From NCBI GenBank assembly GCA_965262565.1, contig CBDHFQ010000008.1, positions 350,154 to 414,153 on the forward strand: a stretch of DNA of 64,000 nt, written 5' to 3'. A program made the translations under genes and the position numbers. The notes below the pieces were generated by a model. The model saw only the letters and a list, made by a program, of their open reading frames with translations, made no database searches and was not told the origin of the DNA. The stretch is from CBDHFQ01 sp965262565 (GTDB lineage Bacteria > Bacteroidota > Bacteroidia > J057). Positions 54,993 through 64,000 of the stretch are shown here, in pieces; within the stretch, counting starts at the first letter, position 1; each line of letters begins with the position of its first letter.

Positions 54993-57582
54993 ATGTTGAA
55001 AAGCTACTACCTTTACTGGTGCCTCTTATGGGGGATAGGTGCCATTTGTCCATATCAAGTAATCGGACAACATCAGACACACAAAGTGTCTCTTTCCTAT
55101 TATTTACCGCAAGATGTTACATATAATCCTGATGTTCCTACGCCCAAAGATATTTTGGGATATGAGGTAGGTGATTGGCACGTAAGTCATGATCAGTTAC
55201 TCACATATATGCGAGCCATTGCCAGGGCATCTTCCCGTGTGACTATTCATGAGCATGGATTCAGTTACGAACATCGACCTATAGTCTACCTTACGTTTAC
55301 TAGTGAAGATAATCACAGCAATCTGGCTTTTTTAAAGGCACAACATTTACAACTTGTGTAGCCCTGAAAATTCTGCCTCCTTAAATGTAGACGAGATGCC
55401 TCTTGTAATCCAATTAGGATACTCTATTCATGGAAATGAGGCTAGTGGAAGTAATGCTGCTCTTTTGATGGCTTATTATCTTGCCGCAGCTCAAGGCGAA
55501 AAGATAGAAAAACAGTTATCCGAAACTATTATTCTTTTCGATCCATGCTATAATCCAGATGGATTGAATCGCTTTGCCAGTTGGGTGAATACGCATAGAG
55601 GAATTAACGAAGTAAGTAGCGATAATGATGATAGGGAACATATCGAGGCCTGGCCAGGTGGAAGAACGAACCATTATTGGTTTGATTTAAATAGAGACTG
55701 GCTATTGACGCAGCATCCTGAATCGCAGGCAAGAATTGAAACGTTTCCACGATTGGAAGCCTAACTGGTTAACTGATCATCACGAAATGGGGACTAATTC
55801 CACTTTCTTTTTTCAGCCCGGAATTCCCTCCAGAAATTATCCTCGTACACCTGAAAAGGTCTTTGAATTGACAACTGACGTGGCAGAATATCATGCTTCT
55901 TACCTGGATTCCATAGGGTCACTCTATTTTACTAAAGAAGGATTCGATGATTACTATATCGGAAAAGGATCTACTTATCCCGATATTAATGGATGTGTAG
56001 GGATTTTATTTGAACAGGCTTCAGCCAGAGGCCATCAACAAGACAGTGATCATGGCATACTGACTTTCCCTTTTGCAGTCAGGAATCAATTTGTTACTTC
56101 CCTTTCTACTTTGCATGGTACTCATAAGCTAAGGTCAGAACTATTGAGACATCAACGAAGCTTTTTTCAGTCGGCTATGGAGGAAGCGGCTGTTGATCCT
56201 GTAAAAGGTATCGTATTTGGCTCCAAGAAGGACAAAGTTAAGTCCTGGAACATGGCTAGATTGATTACCAGACATAATATTCGCGTATATCCTTTGGATA
56301 AAGAAGTATCTATAGATGGCAAGAGCTTTGGAGAGGGAAGTTATGTTATCCCTACTGACCAACCTCAATATCGGCTTGATTAAGGCGATGTTTGAACGCA
56401 GGACAGACTTTGTGGATAGTTTGTTTTATGACGTCTCTACCTGGACCTTTCCGCTTGCTTTTAACGTGATGGATGCTGAACTGAGTGCTGTTGATTTGGG
56501 ACGAATTTCATACACGGAAGATTGGGATTACGAACAAATGCCCGAAGGAAATATGGATGAAATGATCGCTCCATACGCTTATATATTTGAGGCTTACGGT
56601 TACTATGTGCCCAGAGCAATTCAACGATTGTTGGATGCTGGAGTAAAGCCTAAAGTAGCGACAGATACTTTTGCTGTAGATAATTATGGGACATTTTATC
56701 CAGGAACTATTCTCTGTACCAACTTTCCAGGAAGGAGAAAGACTAGATGAGATTGATGAGATGATGGAAGAAATTGTTGAATTAGATGGTATTGATGTGT
56801 ATCCCTTGAGTACAGGATTTAGTCAGGATGGGGTAGATTTGGGAAGTAGGTCTTTTAGCCCCCTTCAATCTCCCAAGGTGTTATTATTAGTAGGGCAGGG
56901 AGTTAGTGGATATGAAGCAGGAGAGGTTTGGCATTTACTGGATCAACGATATCACATTCCTGTCTCTAAAATTCCTACAGAGTATTTTTCGAGGGCTGAT
57001 TTGGAAAAGTACCACACGATTGTTATGGTCAATGGGAACTATTCGGAGTTATCAGAAAGTAGTGTGGAGAATATTAAAGATTGGGTGAGAGAAGGAGGAA
57101 ATATCGTAGCCTGGAAAGGGGCATTAAATTGGTTGGTACAGCAAAAAATGGTGGATCTGTCTTTTGTTACTCCGGGCAGAGATAGCATCACAGGACCATT
57201 GCCCTACGGAAGAAGCAGTAATGATCGCGGAGCACAAGTGATAGGAGGTTCTATTTTTCAAGCTAACGTAGACTTAACACATCCTATTGGTTATGGATTA
57301 GAATATCCTCAAATCAGCTTGTTTCGAAATAGTACGACGATGGTAAAATATCCTGAAAGAAATTTGTATCAATTTCCATTGATTTATGCCGAATCCCCTT
57401 TACTTTCAGGTTACATTTCAGAAGAGAACTTGAAAAAATTGGGAGGTACGGCTGCAGTGGCTTGTTTTAATGTTGGGAGAGGAAGTATTATTTGCATGAC
57501 GGATAATCCCAACTTCAGAGCCTATTGGTATGGGACGAACAAGTTATTTGCCAATGCTCTGTTTTTTGCTGATGCCATGTAG
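54993..57582 (+). pseudogene. M14 zinc carboxypeptidase family gene with four frameshifts
   Basis: Five overlapping open segments (54993-55361, 55354-55764, 55736-56383, 56316-56750, 56686-57582) join into one M14 protein of about 860 residues. It has a signal peptide (to IGQHQ). Zinc ligands are in GYSIHGNEASGSN (HxxE) and WLTDHHEMGT, the substrate Arg is in FDLNRDW, and the catalytic Glu region is GILFEQASARGH. A glutamine-amidotransferase-like C-terminal region follows (VLLLVGQGVSGYEAGEVWHL). Each junction shifts the frame by one base in the same direction, at 55354, 55745, 56376 and near 56713. All catalytic residues survive, so the breaks are recent or sequence errors. Confidence 0.85.
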
Positions 57583-57623
57583 AAATTAATGCTTTCTTAA
57601 TCGTCAATTAGAAAAATTTGGTC

Positions 57624-57670
57624 ATCTAGAGATACAAGATGTATGCAAGTATTTTCTGGTATCTCTAGAT
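57624..57670 (+). promoter_or_regulatory. Perfect 12-base inverted repeat between the M14 and NTF2-like genes
   Basis: ATCTAGAGATAC (57624-57635) and GTATCTCTAGAT (57659-57670) form a perfect 12-base stem around a 23-base loop. It lies 41 bases after the stop of the M14 gene and ends 28 bases before the next ATG. There is no T-run directly after it, so it may be a terminator with poor tail, an operator, or an RNA structure in the leader of the next gene. Confidence 0.45.
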
Positions 57671-57698
57671 CTCATTGTTTCAGAAATAATTCACCTAC

Positions 57699-58454
57699 AT
57701 GAAATCTCCAATAATCCTGATATCATTTCTGGTTGTTAGCATGTCAGGCTATTCTCAAGCAGATCTACTTATTGATCAACACCATAAGTGGTTGACACTT
57801 TTTAACACAGAGGTAGATCGCATTGGCACCATATATACAGAGGATGCATTATTATTTTCACCTACAGGAAATAGGATAGAAGGGCAGGAAGAGATTCAAT
57901 CATACTTTACAGATCTCGCTTCACAGGATATTCGAGTGGATTCGGTTGGAACGATTCAAAAGGTACAAGCAGATCCCAGGCATCAGTATGATTATGAAAT
58001 AGGAACATATACAAACTCTGAAGGTCAATCATTTGTACAACTCATCATCTGGCGGGTAAATGAAGAGGAATCTCTAAAGGAGTTGGAGGTCATTTCAACT
58101 GAGCATACTTCGACAGCAGATACCAGTGGGATCAATGCTGCCAGGAATTTATGGATGGAACTGTGTAATAAGCATGATGCCGCCCAATTAGTAAAGGAGG
58201 TCTATACAGCAGATGCGCTATATTACAATCACAAACCCCTGGTTATTGGTACAGAATCTATCACTAAGGAATATGCTTACATGAACGACCCCAAGTACTC
58301 CCTTCAACTTCAGCCTATTATCGTTAAGCCAGTAAATGATTCTACTGCTTATGAAATAGGCCAATGTTCTGGTGCTTATGGCGGTAAATATGTGTTTGTG
58401 TGGAAAAAGGTAGAAGGACAAGGTTGGAAAGTATATATGGATTCCAATATATAG
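57699..58454 (+). CDS. Secreted protein with two NTF2/SnoaL-like domains
   Basis: This 251-residue protein has a signal peptide ending near residue 20 (SGYSQ) and two similar halves. The first (about 22-140) has WLTLFNTEVDRIGTIYTEDALLFSP, and the second (about 146-250) has ARNLWMELCNKHDAAQLVKEVYTADALYY. Both match the SnoaL/DUF4440 fold, an open cone that binds small molecules or dimerises. No catalytic residues can be assigned. The role is unknown, probably periplasmic. Confidence 0.8.
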   Translation: MKSPIILISFLVVSMSGYSQADLLIDQHHKWLTLFNTEVDRIGTIYTEDALLFSPTGNRIEGQEEIQSYFTDLASQDIRVDSVGTIQKVQADPRHQYDYEIGTYTNSEGQSFVQLIIWRVNEEESLKELEVISTEHTSTADTSGINAARNLWMELCNKHDAAQLVKEVYTADALYYNHKPLVIGTESITKEYAYMNDPKYSLQLQPIIVKPVNDSTAYEIGQCSGAYGGKYVFVWKKVEGQGWKVYMDSNI

Positions 58455-58531
58455 AATTCGCATACTTTCTTCGAAATCCAAAACCCAGGCAATCTGTTAT
58501 GGTATGCTGATTCGACCTCTTCTAATCCAAC

Positions 58532-58999
58532 TTAAGCTGCCCGATCTTCATCAAAACTTTCCAGGACTTCCCAAGTGTGGTCGGCTAGTAGTTTTACCGT
58601 TGCTCGGTAATGCTTAAAAGGTAACCGACGTCCCCATTCTTGCGGTGCAACCATAGACAAGACTCGTGATCCATTTTTTCGTTCGTACAGATGATAAATC
58701 TTACCGATGATAGGTTCGAAATTTGTGTCGGCATCATAAATCAATTTAGACACTTCTACCCGGTCCTGAATAGCTTTGGCCTGTCTGGCAAGCAATTCGA
58801 TTTGCTCGCGAATTTGGTTGAGATCCATATTCGTCTGCTCCACCATCGCCGCCATTGCATTACCTTTAATACGTCCTTTATCCAGAGGCTTTATTGCTAC
58901 ACTTCCCACTGTATGCGCATAAGGCAATAGTCCGGGGTTTTCAGCAATCTTATCTTTATCTATGGGATTTATGAATTCCTTTTTTTTATCTTCCGCCAT
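58532..58999 (-). CDS. DUF2452 family protein
   Basis: This 155-residue cytoplasmic protein matches the DUF2452 family. It starts with INPIDKDKIAENPGLLPYAHTVGS, has KGRIKGNAMAAMVEQTNMD and a helical EQIELLARQAKAIQDRVEVS stretch, and ends in MVAPQEWGRR and a short charged tail. The family is common in Bacteroidota with no assigned function. It converges with the preceding gene. Confidence 0.88.
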   Translation of the reverse strand: MAEDKKKEFINPIDKDKIAENPGLLPYAHTVGSVAIKPLDKGRIKGNAMAAMVEQTNMDLNQIREQIELLARQAKAIQDRVEVSKLIYDADTNFEPIIGKIYHLYERKNGSRVLSMVAPQEWGRRLPFKHYRATVKLLADHTWEVLESFDEDRAA

Positions 59000-59169
59000 A
59001 TGAGTTATAGTTTATATGTCAAACATAGAAGGTAACATTCTGTTTGATGGTGGTGGTTGATTATCGGGATGAATATAACACATATCAAGGGGATCAAAAA
59101 TGGTAATTTGCTTAAAACAAAACGAATTTTTATCAGCGTGTTGAACGTCACCCATTAACAATATCTAAC

Positions 59170-60180
59170 ATGTCAATACCTTTATTGCAGCAACCTACAT
59201 GGAAACAGATAAAAATCGGATTAGGATTAGCGGCTTTGGGAAGACCTGGCTATATCAACCTGGGGCATGCAGATGATTTGGAAAGGGATTATGAGGTGAA
59301 TAAAATGGAAGCTCGAACCCATAAAGTATTAGATGAAGCATGGAGATTAGGGATTAGATATTTTGACGCTGCTCAGTCTTATGGGAAGGCGGAAGAATTT
59401 TTGTCATCTTGGTTGTCCCAACGAGTCGTACCTGTTTCTGAAGTAGCCGTGGGATCAAAATGGGGCTACACCTATACAGCTGATTGGAAAGTAGAAGCGG
59501 AGGTTCATGAAGTCAAAGAACATAGCTTGAAGGTATTGAACAACCAATGGACCTCCAGTAAACAAAGATTATTCCCTTATTTACAGTTATATCAGATTCA
59601 TTCTGCGACCTTTAGTAGTGGTGTCTTAACAAATGTAGAGGTATTGGAACGTTTAGCCCAACTTAAATTGGAAGGTGTGAAGATCGGTTTGTCCTTAAGT
59701 GGCCCAGAACAAGGAGAAGTGTTGAAAAAAGCGATGGAGGTAGTGATTGATGGCGTGTCTTTATTTGAAGCTGTTCAGGCTACCTGGAATATACTAGAAA
59801 GATCTGCAGAGGGAGCTTTGAAAGAAGCACATGAAGCTGGTTATTGGGTGATTATTAAAGAAGCCTTAGCTAACGGCCGATTGACAGATAGAAATAAGGA
59901 AGCTTCTTTTTTGGATAAGATGGACGTAATGCAGAAGGAATTGGGGAGATTAGGGGAAGAGCGTCAAGATATAGGATTAGACGCTTTCGCTTTAGCAGCG
60001 GTATTGGAAAGAAAATGGGTAGATATGGTATTAAGTGGTGCAGCTACGATATCTCACCTTCAAGCTAACTTAAAAGCGCTAGAGTTAGATTGGGACAATG
60101 AAGCAGAGCTTTCCATTATCCCGCTGAGAGAACATGCAAATGACTATTGGTCCAAACGTAAATCCCTTGTCTGGAATTAA
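59170..60180 (+). CDS. Aldo/keto reductase
   Basis: This is a 336-residue NADPH-type oxidoreductase with the aldo/keto reductase barrel. Tetrad members are visible as Asp and Tyr in YFDAAQSYGKAEEF, Lys in VAVGSKWGY and His in LYQIHSATFS. The C-terminal SGAATISHLQANLKAL loop fits the cofactor site. It is cytoplasmic and alone, ending 9 bases before the stop of the opposite gene. The substrate is unknown. Confidence 0.9.
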   Translation: MSIPLLQQPTWKQIKIGLGLAALGRPGYINLGHADDLERDYEVNKMEARTHKVLDEAWRLGIRYFDAAQSYGKAEEFLSSWLSQRVVPVSEVAVGSKWGYTYTADWKVEAEVHEVKEHSLKVLNNQWTSSKQRLFPYLQLYQIHSATFSSGVLTNVEVLERLAQLKLEGVKIGLSLSGPEQGEVLKKAMEVVIDGVSLFEAVQATWNILERSAEGALKEAHEAGYWVIIKEALANGRLTDRNKEASFLDKMDVMQKELGRLGEERQDIGLDAFALAAVLERKWVDMVLSGAATISHLQANLKALELDWDNEAELSIIPLREHANDYWSKRKSLVWN

Positions 60181-60189
60181 TAGGTCTGA

Positions 60190-62316
60190 TTATTTCTCCA
60201 GATCCAGGTTCCCAAGTTTACTCACATTCGATTTCCACAAATTAAAATCCGAATTATTAACGATGGTGTTACCTGTTCCATCTACTGCTATGTACATATT
60301 AATAGTTGCCGCATTTAGGGACCAGAGATTGAAGTCCTTATTATTGACAATATTATTCTGATCGTAATCTCCACCTATCATGAAGTAAGTTCCATCTATT
60401 TCATTCAATTGGTCGTTACCACTAACCATAATATCGGATTTTGTGAAATCGTATAATGGAGCTGGATCTTCATCAAAGATAATGGTTCTGGCACTTAAAA
60501 TGGCCAAATGGCTTTTGTGGTGAATGGCTACCCAGTACGGTCCTTCAGGAACATTTGCAAAGGTGATGAAATCTTCATTTTTCAAACTTCGAACTATTCC
60601 AGACTGGCCCAGCATAGCTGCTTGTTTAGCAACAACTTGCCTTTTATTCTGCGGATCTCGTAGTTCCACTAAAATCCAATCCACCCAATTTGGAGCTAAA
60701 CTGTCATAGGTTTCTGTTCCTTCATAATTAAATGGCTCAAGGTTAAAAGTCTGATTGGCAGGAAGTAAATCGTTTTTCCCTAAATCCGTCCGCATCCGCT
60801 CTATCTCAGGATTCCAAAAGCCTTCTAATAATACTTTGAGTTTAATTCGCACCGTATCTGTAGTGTCGGGAGGAGTAGGTTCTTCGTCTATAACCACACT
60901 TGTTGTATTACTTTCTTCTGAGGTTATTTCATCATTGAAAGTGAGAATTTTGTAAAAATAGGTACCAGGAAGATCGGGTTGGTCCAGATAATTCGTTAAG
61001 TCTGCTTCCAATGTAGCTAATAACTCAAATTCAGTTTCATTTTCTTTGGAACGGAACAACTGGAATCCTTTTTCTTTGTTCCAACGATCTTTCCAACTGA
61101 TATTCACTACACCACTGCTATCTATGGTAGCCTCTAACGCTCTGGGAGCGATATTAGCTATTCTGATAATTCGGTCATAATCGGGGAATCCGTATGATTC
61201 AGGAATAAAGCGTCCATTATCATCCTTGTTAGTCGTGGCCACATAAATATCCCCCTCAGGAGATACACATACATCTCTCAATCGACCAAAGCCTTGCTCA
61301 TTATCAAAAAATATTTCCTCTTTTGTTACAGATAGCCCATTTCCACTAAGTCCCAGCACGCGAACATCTCGTTCTTTTAAGGTCATCAACAGAATGGATC
61401 TCTTCCATTCGGGGATAATATCGCTATTGTAATAGTCTATACCACAAGGAGCTATAATATTATCCCAATGTTTAACAGGCACCGTCACATTATTATCGGT
61501 ACAAAAATCATTCTCCTGATCCGTGTCACAAATTCCCTTTACATTGGGCCAACCATAGTTTCCATTAGCCGTGATAATGTTAAATTCATCATCTGTGTCA
61601 GGGCCATGCTCAGAACTATAAATAATACTGCTATCAGGGGAATACACTAGCCCTTGAGCATGTCTATGTCCAATGGTATACACATAACTATCCGGGTCCG
61701 GATTATCTTCGGGGATAGAACCATCGAGATTCATGCGAAGGATTTTTCCATTTAGCGAAGCTTTGTCTTGAGCAGTAGGCGGTTCACTAATATCTCCTGT
61801 AGACAGCAGCAATTTCTTTTCAGGGGTAATGAGCATTCTCCCTGAGTTATGAAAACTTTGAGTGGCAGGAATATTCTCGATAAGGGTAAAAGGTGAGCTT
61901 AGTTGGTTAGTAGCATTATCGTAAGTATATCGAACAATTTTTACCCATGCAGCATCTGTATAGGTAGTATAATATACATAAACGTAGGGGGTGATATCGA
62001 AATCGGGATGAAGTACCATGGAAAATAATCCTGTAGACATATTTTCTGCTGGTGTAGGATCATCATACCACAAATCAGGAATATTATCTAATATATAAGT
62101 GCGTTCCTTTGTTTCCGGATGAAGTTTTCCAATTTTTCCTTGTATCTCAGTAAACCAAATATAATCATCAGGTCCCCAGAGGAGCTCCCAGGGAATAAAT
62201 AAGTCTTTTGCTATAGTAGCAGTGTCGATTAAGGTGCTATCTAATGTTATTTGTGCATTTAAAGAAGTAGATAGCCATAGAGAAGCAAGGACGAAGTTGA
62301 ATAATTGCCTTTTCAT
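60190..62316 (-). CDS. Secreted PQQ-type glucose/sorbosone dehydrogenase with EF-hand-like tail
   Basis: This 708-residue protein has a signal peptide (to LNAQ). A GSDH-type six-bladed propeller covers about 25-400 (PWELLWGPDDYIWFTEIQGKIG, GRMLITPEKKLLLSTGD and YGWPNVKGICD). An FN3-like domain lies at about 405-490. A conserved Bacteroidota module follows (LLEGFWNPEIERMRTDL and WVDWILVELRDPQNKRQV), and the last 75 residues carry two dockerin/EF-hand-like loops (GDYDQNNIVNNKDFNLW and DGTGNTIVNNSDFNLW). GSDH proteins oxidise aldose sugars with PQQ. No type A or B sorting domain is visible. Confidence 0.87.
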   Translation of the reverse strand: MKRQLFNFVLASLWLSTSLNAQITLDSTLIDTATIAKDLFIPWELLWGPDDYIWFTEIQGKIGKLHPETKERTYILDNIPDLWYDDPTPAENMSTGLFSMVLHPDFDITPYVYVYYTTYTDAAWVKIVRYTYDNATNQLSSPFTLIENIPATQSFHNSGRMLITPEKKLLLSTGDISEPPTAQDKASLNGKILRMNLDGSIPEDNPDPDSYVYTIGHRHAQGLVYSPDSSIIYSSEHGPDTDDEFNIITANGNYGWPNVKGICDTDQENDFCTDNNVTVPVKHWDNIIAPCGIDYYNSDIIPEWKRSILLMTLKERDVRVLGLSGNGLSVTKEEIFFDNEQGFGRLRDVCVSPEGDIYVATTNKDDNGRFIPESYGFPDYDRIIRIANIAPRALEATIDSSGVVNISWKDRWNKEKGFQLFRSKENETEFELLATLEADLTNYLDQPDLPGTYFYKILTFNDEITSEESNTTSVVIDEEPTPPDTTDTVRIKLKVLLEGFWNPEIERMRTDLGKNDLLPANQTFNLEPFNYEGTETYDSLAPNWVDWILVELRDPQNKRQVVAKQAAMLGQSGIVRSLKNEDFITFANVPEGPYWVAIHHKSHLAILSARTIIFDEDPAPLYDFTKSDIMVSGNDQLNEIDGTYFMIGGDYDQNNIVNNKDFNLWSLNAATINMYIAVDGTGNTIVNNSDFNLWKSNVSKLGNLDLEK

Positions 62317-62495
62317 ATTTGCAGCAAGCTTAGTTGATAGTTTCTACCTTATTTCCCACGCTATAAATTATAATTATTAAACGTTTTTACTCTCAAAACA
62401 TTGTCAAATCTGGTAACAGATGAAGGAAATGGTATAACAAATTTGATGTATACAGGTTACCATTTTGATTTAAATGACTCGATGAAACTTTTAAT

Positions 62496-62960
62496 ATGAG
62501 AAGACATCCCAGTTTGATTCCCTTGTCTCATGACCATAGATCTGCTTTATTTATTGCTCAAAATTTAAAAAAGAACAGTCCCAAGTTTAAAGGATATCCG
62601 ATTCATCCTGAAGATAAATGTATTTATGCGACTCATTTTTTTGACAGAGAATTATTACCTCATCTGGCTTTGGAAGAAAAAATATTATTTCCCTACTTGA
62701 TAGGGAGTGATGAAAAGTTGGACGCCATCATACACGAATTGGATCAAGAGCATGAATTACTTAGGGGGAAATTTTTACAAATGCATGAAGAGATGGCCGA
62801 TCTGGTAAATTTCATGGATGAACTAGGCCACGAATTTGAAAAGCATATCCGCAAGGAAGAGCGCATTTTTTTTCAGCATGTTCAGAAGATACTGGATAAA
62901 GCTACTATAGAAGACCTGGGGGTTCAGATTCAGGCCTTTAAAAGTATGTTGGCAGCCTAA
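62496..62960 (+). CDS. Hemerythrin-domain protein
   Basis: This 154-residue protein has the HHE cation-binding four-helix fold. Likely iron ligands are in PLSHDHRSALF, LLPHLALEEKILFPYL, DQEHELLRGKF and HEFEKHIRKEERIFFQHVQ. Such proteins bind O2 or NO, or sense iron. It has no signal peptide and is cytoplasmic. The function cannot be narrowed from its neighbours. Confidence 0.88.
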   Translation: MRRHPSLIPLSHDHRSALFIAQNLKKNSPKFKGYPIHPEDKCIYATHFFDRELLPHLALEEKILFPYLIGSDEKLDAIIHELDQEHELLRGKFLQMHEEMADLVNFMDELGHEFEKHIRKEERIFFQHVQKILDKATIEDLGVQIQAFKSMLAA

Positions 62961-63039
62961 GAAAAAAATTATCTTTGGAGAATTGGAACACGCTCCATCA
63001 TCCCATCAGAATATCCATCATTTACGCCTGATATAAAAT

Positions 63040-63423
63040 ATGCCTGATAAGAAAATGAGTCCGGAAGAAATATTTGAACAGTTGAAGGAGATCCTTTCTG
63101 CCTATTCGCCTGCTTTAGTTATTAGAGTAGACAATGAGACTGATTTTGAGGTAGCAGGAACCAGGGAAGTGCTTCAAGGAAGAAAAATGGTTCAGGGACA
63201 CTATTTTGCCAGTTTAGTTGTCAAACCTAAAGATGTCAGATTGTACTATTTTCCCATTTATACGCATCCCGAAGCTTTTGAGGACATTTCAGCTGAGTTG
63301 CGAAAGTGTTTGAAAGGAAAAAGTTGTTTTCATATTAAAAAGCTTCCTTCTGAACTGAAGCAACAAATTCAGCACATGGTGGAGAAAGGTGTACATGTTT
63401 ATCAAGAGGTAGAATTAATATAA
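63040..63423 (+). CDS. Small cytoplasmic protein, possibly DUF1801-like
   Basis: This 127-residue protein has VVKPKDVRLYYFPIYTHPEAF and CLKGKSCFHIKKLPSELKQQ, which resemble the end of DUF1801-type proteins. The first part (YSPALVIRVDNETDFEVAGTRE as two strands) is less typical. There is no signal or membrane helix. It follows the hemerythrin gene by 79 bases on the same strand and may share its transcript. Family weak, function unknown. Confidence 0.6.
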   Translation: MPDKKMSPEEIFEQLKEILSAYSPALVIRVDNETDFEVAGTREVLQGRKMVQGHYFASLVVKPKDVRLYYFPIYTHPEAFEDISAELRKCLKGKSCFHIKKLPSELKQQIQHMVEKGVHVYQEVELI

Positions 63424-63538
63424 GAATGAGCCTTAGGGATATGCCTTTCTGTCATTTTCTATCCAATACTACTTCATATATTCAATCAGATGTTAAGTCA
63501 TTAGCCGCTTTATATGATTGAATGGATCAAATGGCTAT

Positions 63539-63892
63539 ATGCGTACATACTCAGTGGATCAAATTTCCAATCAAGCAGGTAGTGTACTAGATATTCCTCC
63601 GGCTGCTGTCATGGGTAATGTGTTTAATAGAGAAGATCCTGAGGAGGAAGTTTTAGGATACGTACAGGCGGTAGCAAAGGATACAGGGGTAGCTTTTACA
63701 AGTCCTATCTTTTTGACAGAAGTTTTGGTAGAACCTTATTGTAACTCAGATAGAAGGAGGAATAGCTTTCCTCCTTTTCCTCCCGAATGCTATGATTGCC
63801 TGTTATTTGAAACCGGATCGTATGAACGGCCAGCATATTGGAAGGATGAAGAAAAAAGCTATTCCGAGCTTGAATTTATTCCAAACAATTGA
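63539..63892 (+). pseudogene. C-terminal fragment of a DUF4249 lipoprotein
   Basis: The frame encodes about 117 residues that match only the end of DUF4249. Matching stretches are RTYSVDQISNQAGSVLDIPP, AAVMGNVFNREDPEEEVLGY, the Cys in VEPYCNS, ECYDCLLFE and a closing YERPAYW. The family is usually near 300-400 residues with a lipoprotein signal, so the first two thirds are missing and no upstream frame supplies them. It is a decayed gene, cut by deletion or rearrangement. The ATG at 63539 is the first in frame but need not be used. Confidence 0.6.
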
Positions 63893-63969
63893 TGTATGAA
63901 TAAAAACATCTTGAAGTTGCTACCTTTATTGGGACAGAAAAAGCAAGGCTCAATGATTAACTTAGTAGC

Positions 63970-64000
63970 ATGAAAAAACCCAAGCGATCTTATGACAAGG
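63970..64000 (+). CDS. Start of a gene cut by the window edge
   Basis: An ATG at 63970 opens a frame reading MKKPKRSYDK up to the last base. The basic N terminus resembles that of IS3-family OrfA transposases in Bacteroidota, but ten residues are too few to decide. A transposase here would fit the neighbouring truncated DUF4249 gene. Confidence 0.3.
   Translation, partial: MKKPKRSYDK

Noticed and set aside
54993..57582. Programmed +1 frameshifting in the M14 gene
   Set aside because: The sites share no slippery sequence, stimulating stem or stop-codon context, and four events in one gene would give almost no product. Kept only as a remote option.
1..64000. CRISPR arrays, tRNA or rRNA genes
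   Set aside because: No regular repeat-spacer pattern, cloverleaf or conserved rRNA segment was seen on either strand by reading. A dedicated search could still find a missed tRNA.

Overview
The window is an AT-rich chromosomal segment from a member of the Bacteroidota, most likely an aerobic, free-living (marine-type) relative of the Saprospiria or Cytophagia. The evidence is a type IX secretion sorting domain of type A (split from its gene by a frameshift at 26606) and one of type B (35767-36849), a PadR plus MacB-like permease pair with a Bacteroidota-style N-terminal prefix, a DUF4249 fragment, a DUF2452 protein, many Sec or lipoprotein signal peptides, and starts without clear Shine-Dalgarno sequences. 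I recognise no rRNA, tRNA, CRISPR array or complete insertion sequence.

Layout. 1-3.7 kb: the end of a beta-propeller-like protein, a secreted Dabb protein, and a PadR regulator with its ABC permease behind a perfect palindrome. 4-11 kb: a planctomycete-style module (cytochrome c/DUF1549/LamG/DUF1553 lipoprotein, Tat-exported DUF1501 protein, sulfatase, abutting unknown protein). 11-16 kb: a TsdA-like dihaem cytochrome, a Tat-exported DsrE-like protein and a GlgX-type debranching enzyme, all on the minus strand. 16-18.4 kb: tandem paralogues with duplicated upstream regions. 18.6-36.9 kb: mostly secreted degradative proteins (Gfo/Idh/MocA oxidoreductase, giant GH16 protein, double ThuA protein, esterase, sialidase-like protein) plus a lone dynamin-like GTPase and a LamG T9SS protein. 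37-42 kb: a catabolic operon (alpha/beta hydrolase, aldolase/SDR fusion, PEP-hydrolase-like TIM barrel, Tm-1-like UPF0261 protein). 42-49 kb: a small lipoprotein, a gene with an in-frame TGA, a hybrid histidine kinase and a tricorn-type protease. 49-54 kb: an RDD protein and an RND efflux pair. 54-57.6 kb: a dienelactone hydrolase and an M14 carboxypeptidase, both frameshifted. 57.7-64 kb: NTF2-like, DUF2452, aldo/keto reductase, PQQ-type glucose dehydrogenase-like, hemerythrin-like and unknown proteins, ending in a truncated DUF4249 gene and the start of another gene.

How the genes fit together. Much of the content points to breakdown of external polysaccharides and their side groups (GH16, sulfatase, esterase, sialidase-like protein, ThuA, Gfo/Idh/MocA, sugar dehydrogenase). 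It is not a classical polysaccharide utilisation locus, because no SusC/SusD pair is present. The 37-42 kb operon looks like a complete short route for a sugar acid or lactone-like substrate.

The most unusual signal is a set of six frameshifts: four in one M14 gene, one in the preceding hydrolase and one in the GH16 gene. All shift the frame in the same direction, and each can be repaired by removing one T from the plus strand. Recent decay, systematic sequence error and a biological cause are all open, with error the most economical explanation.
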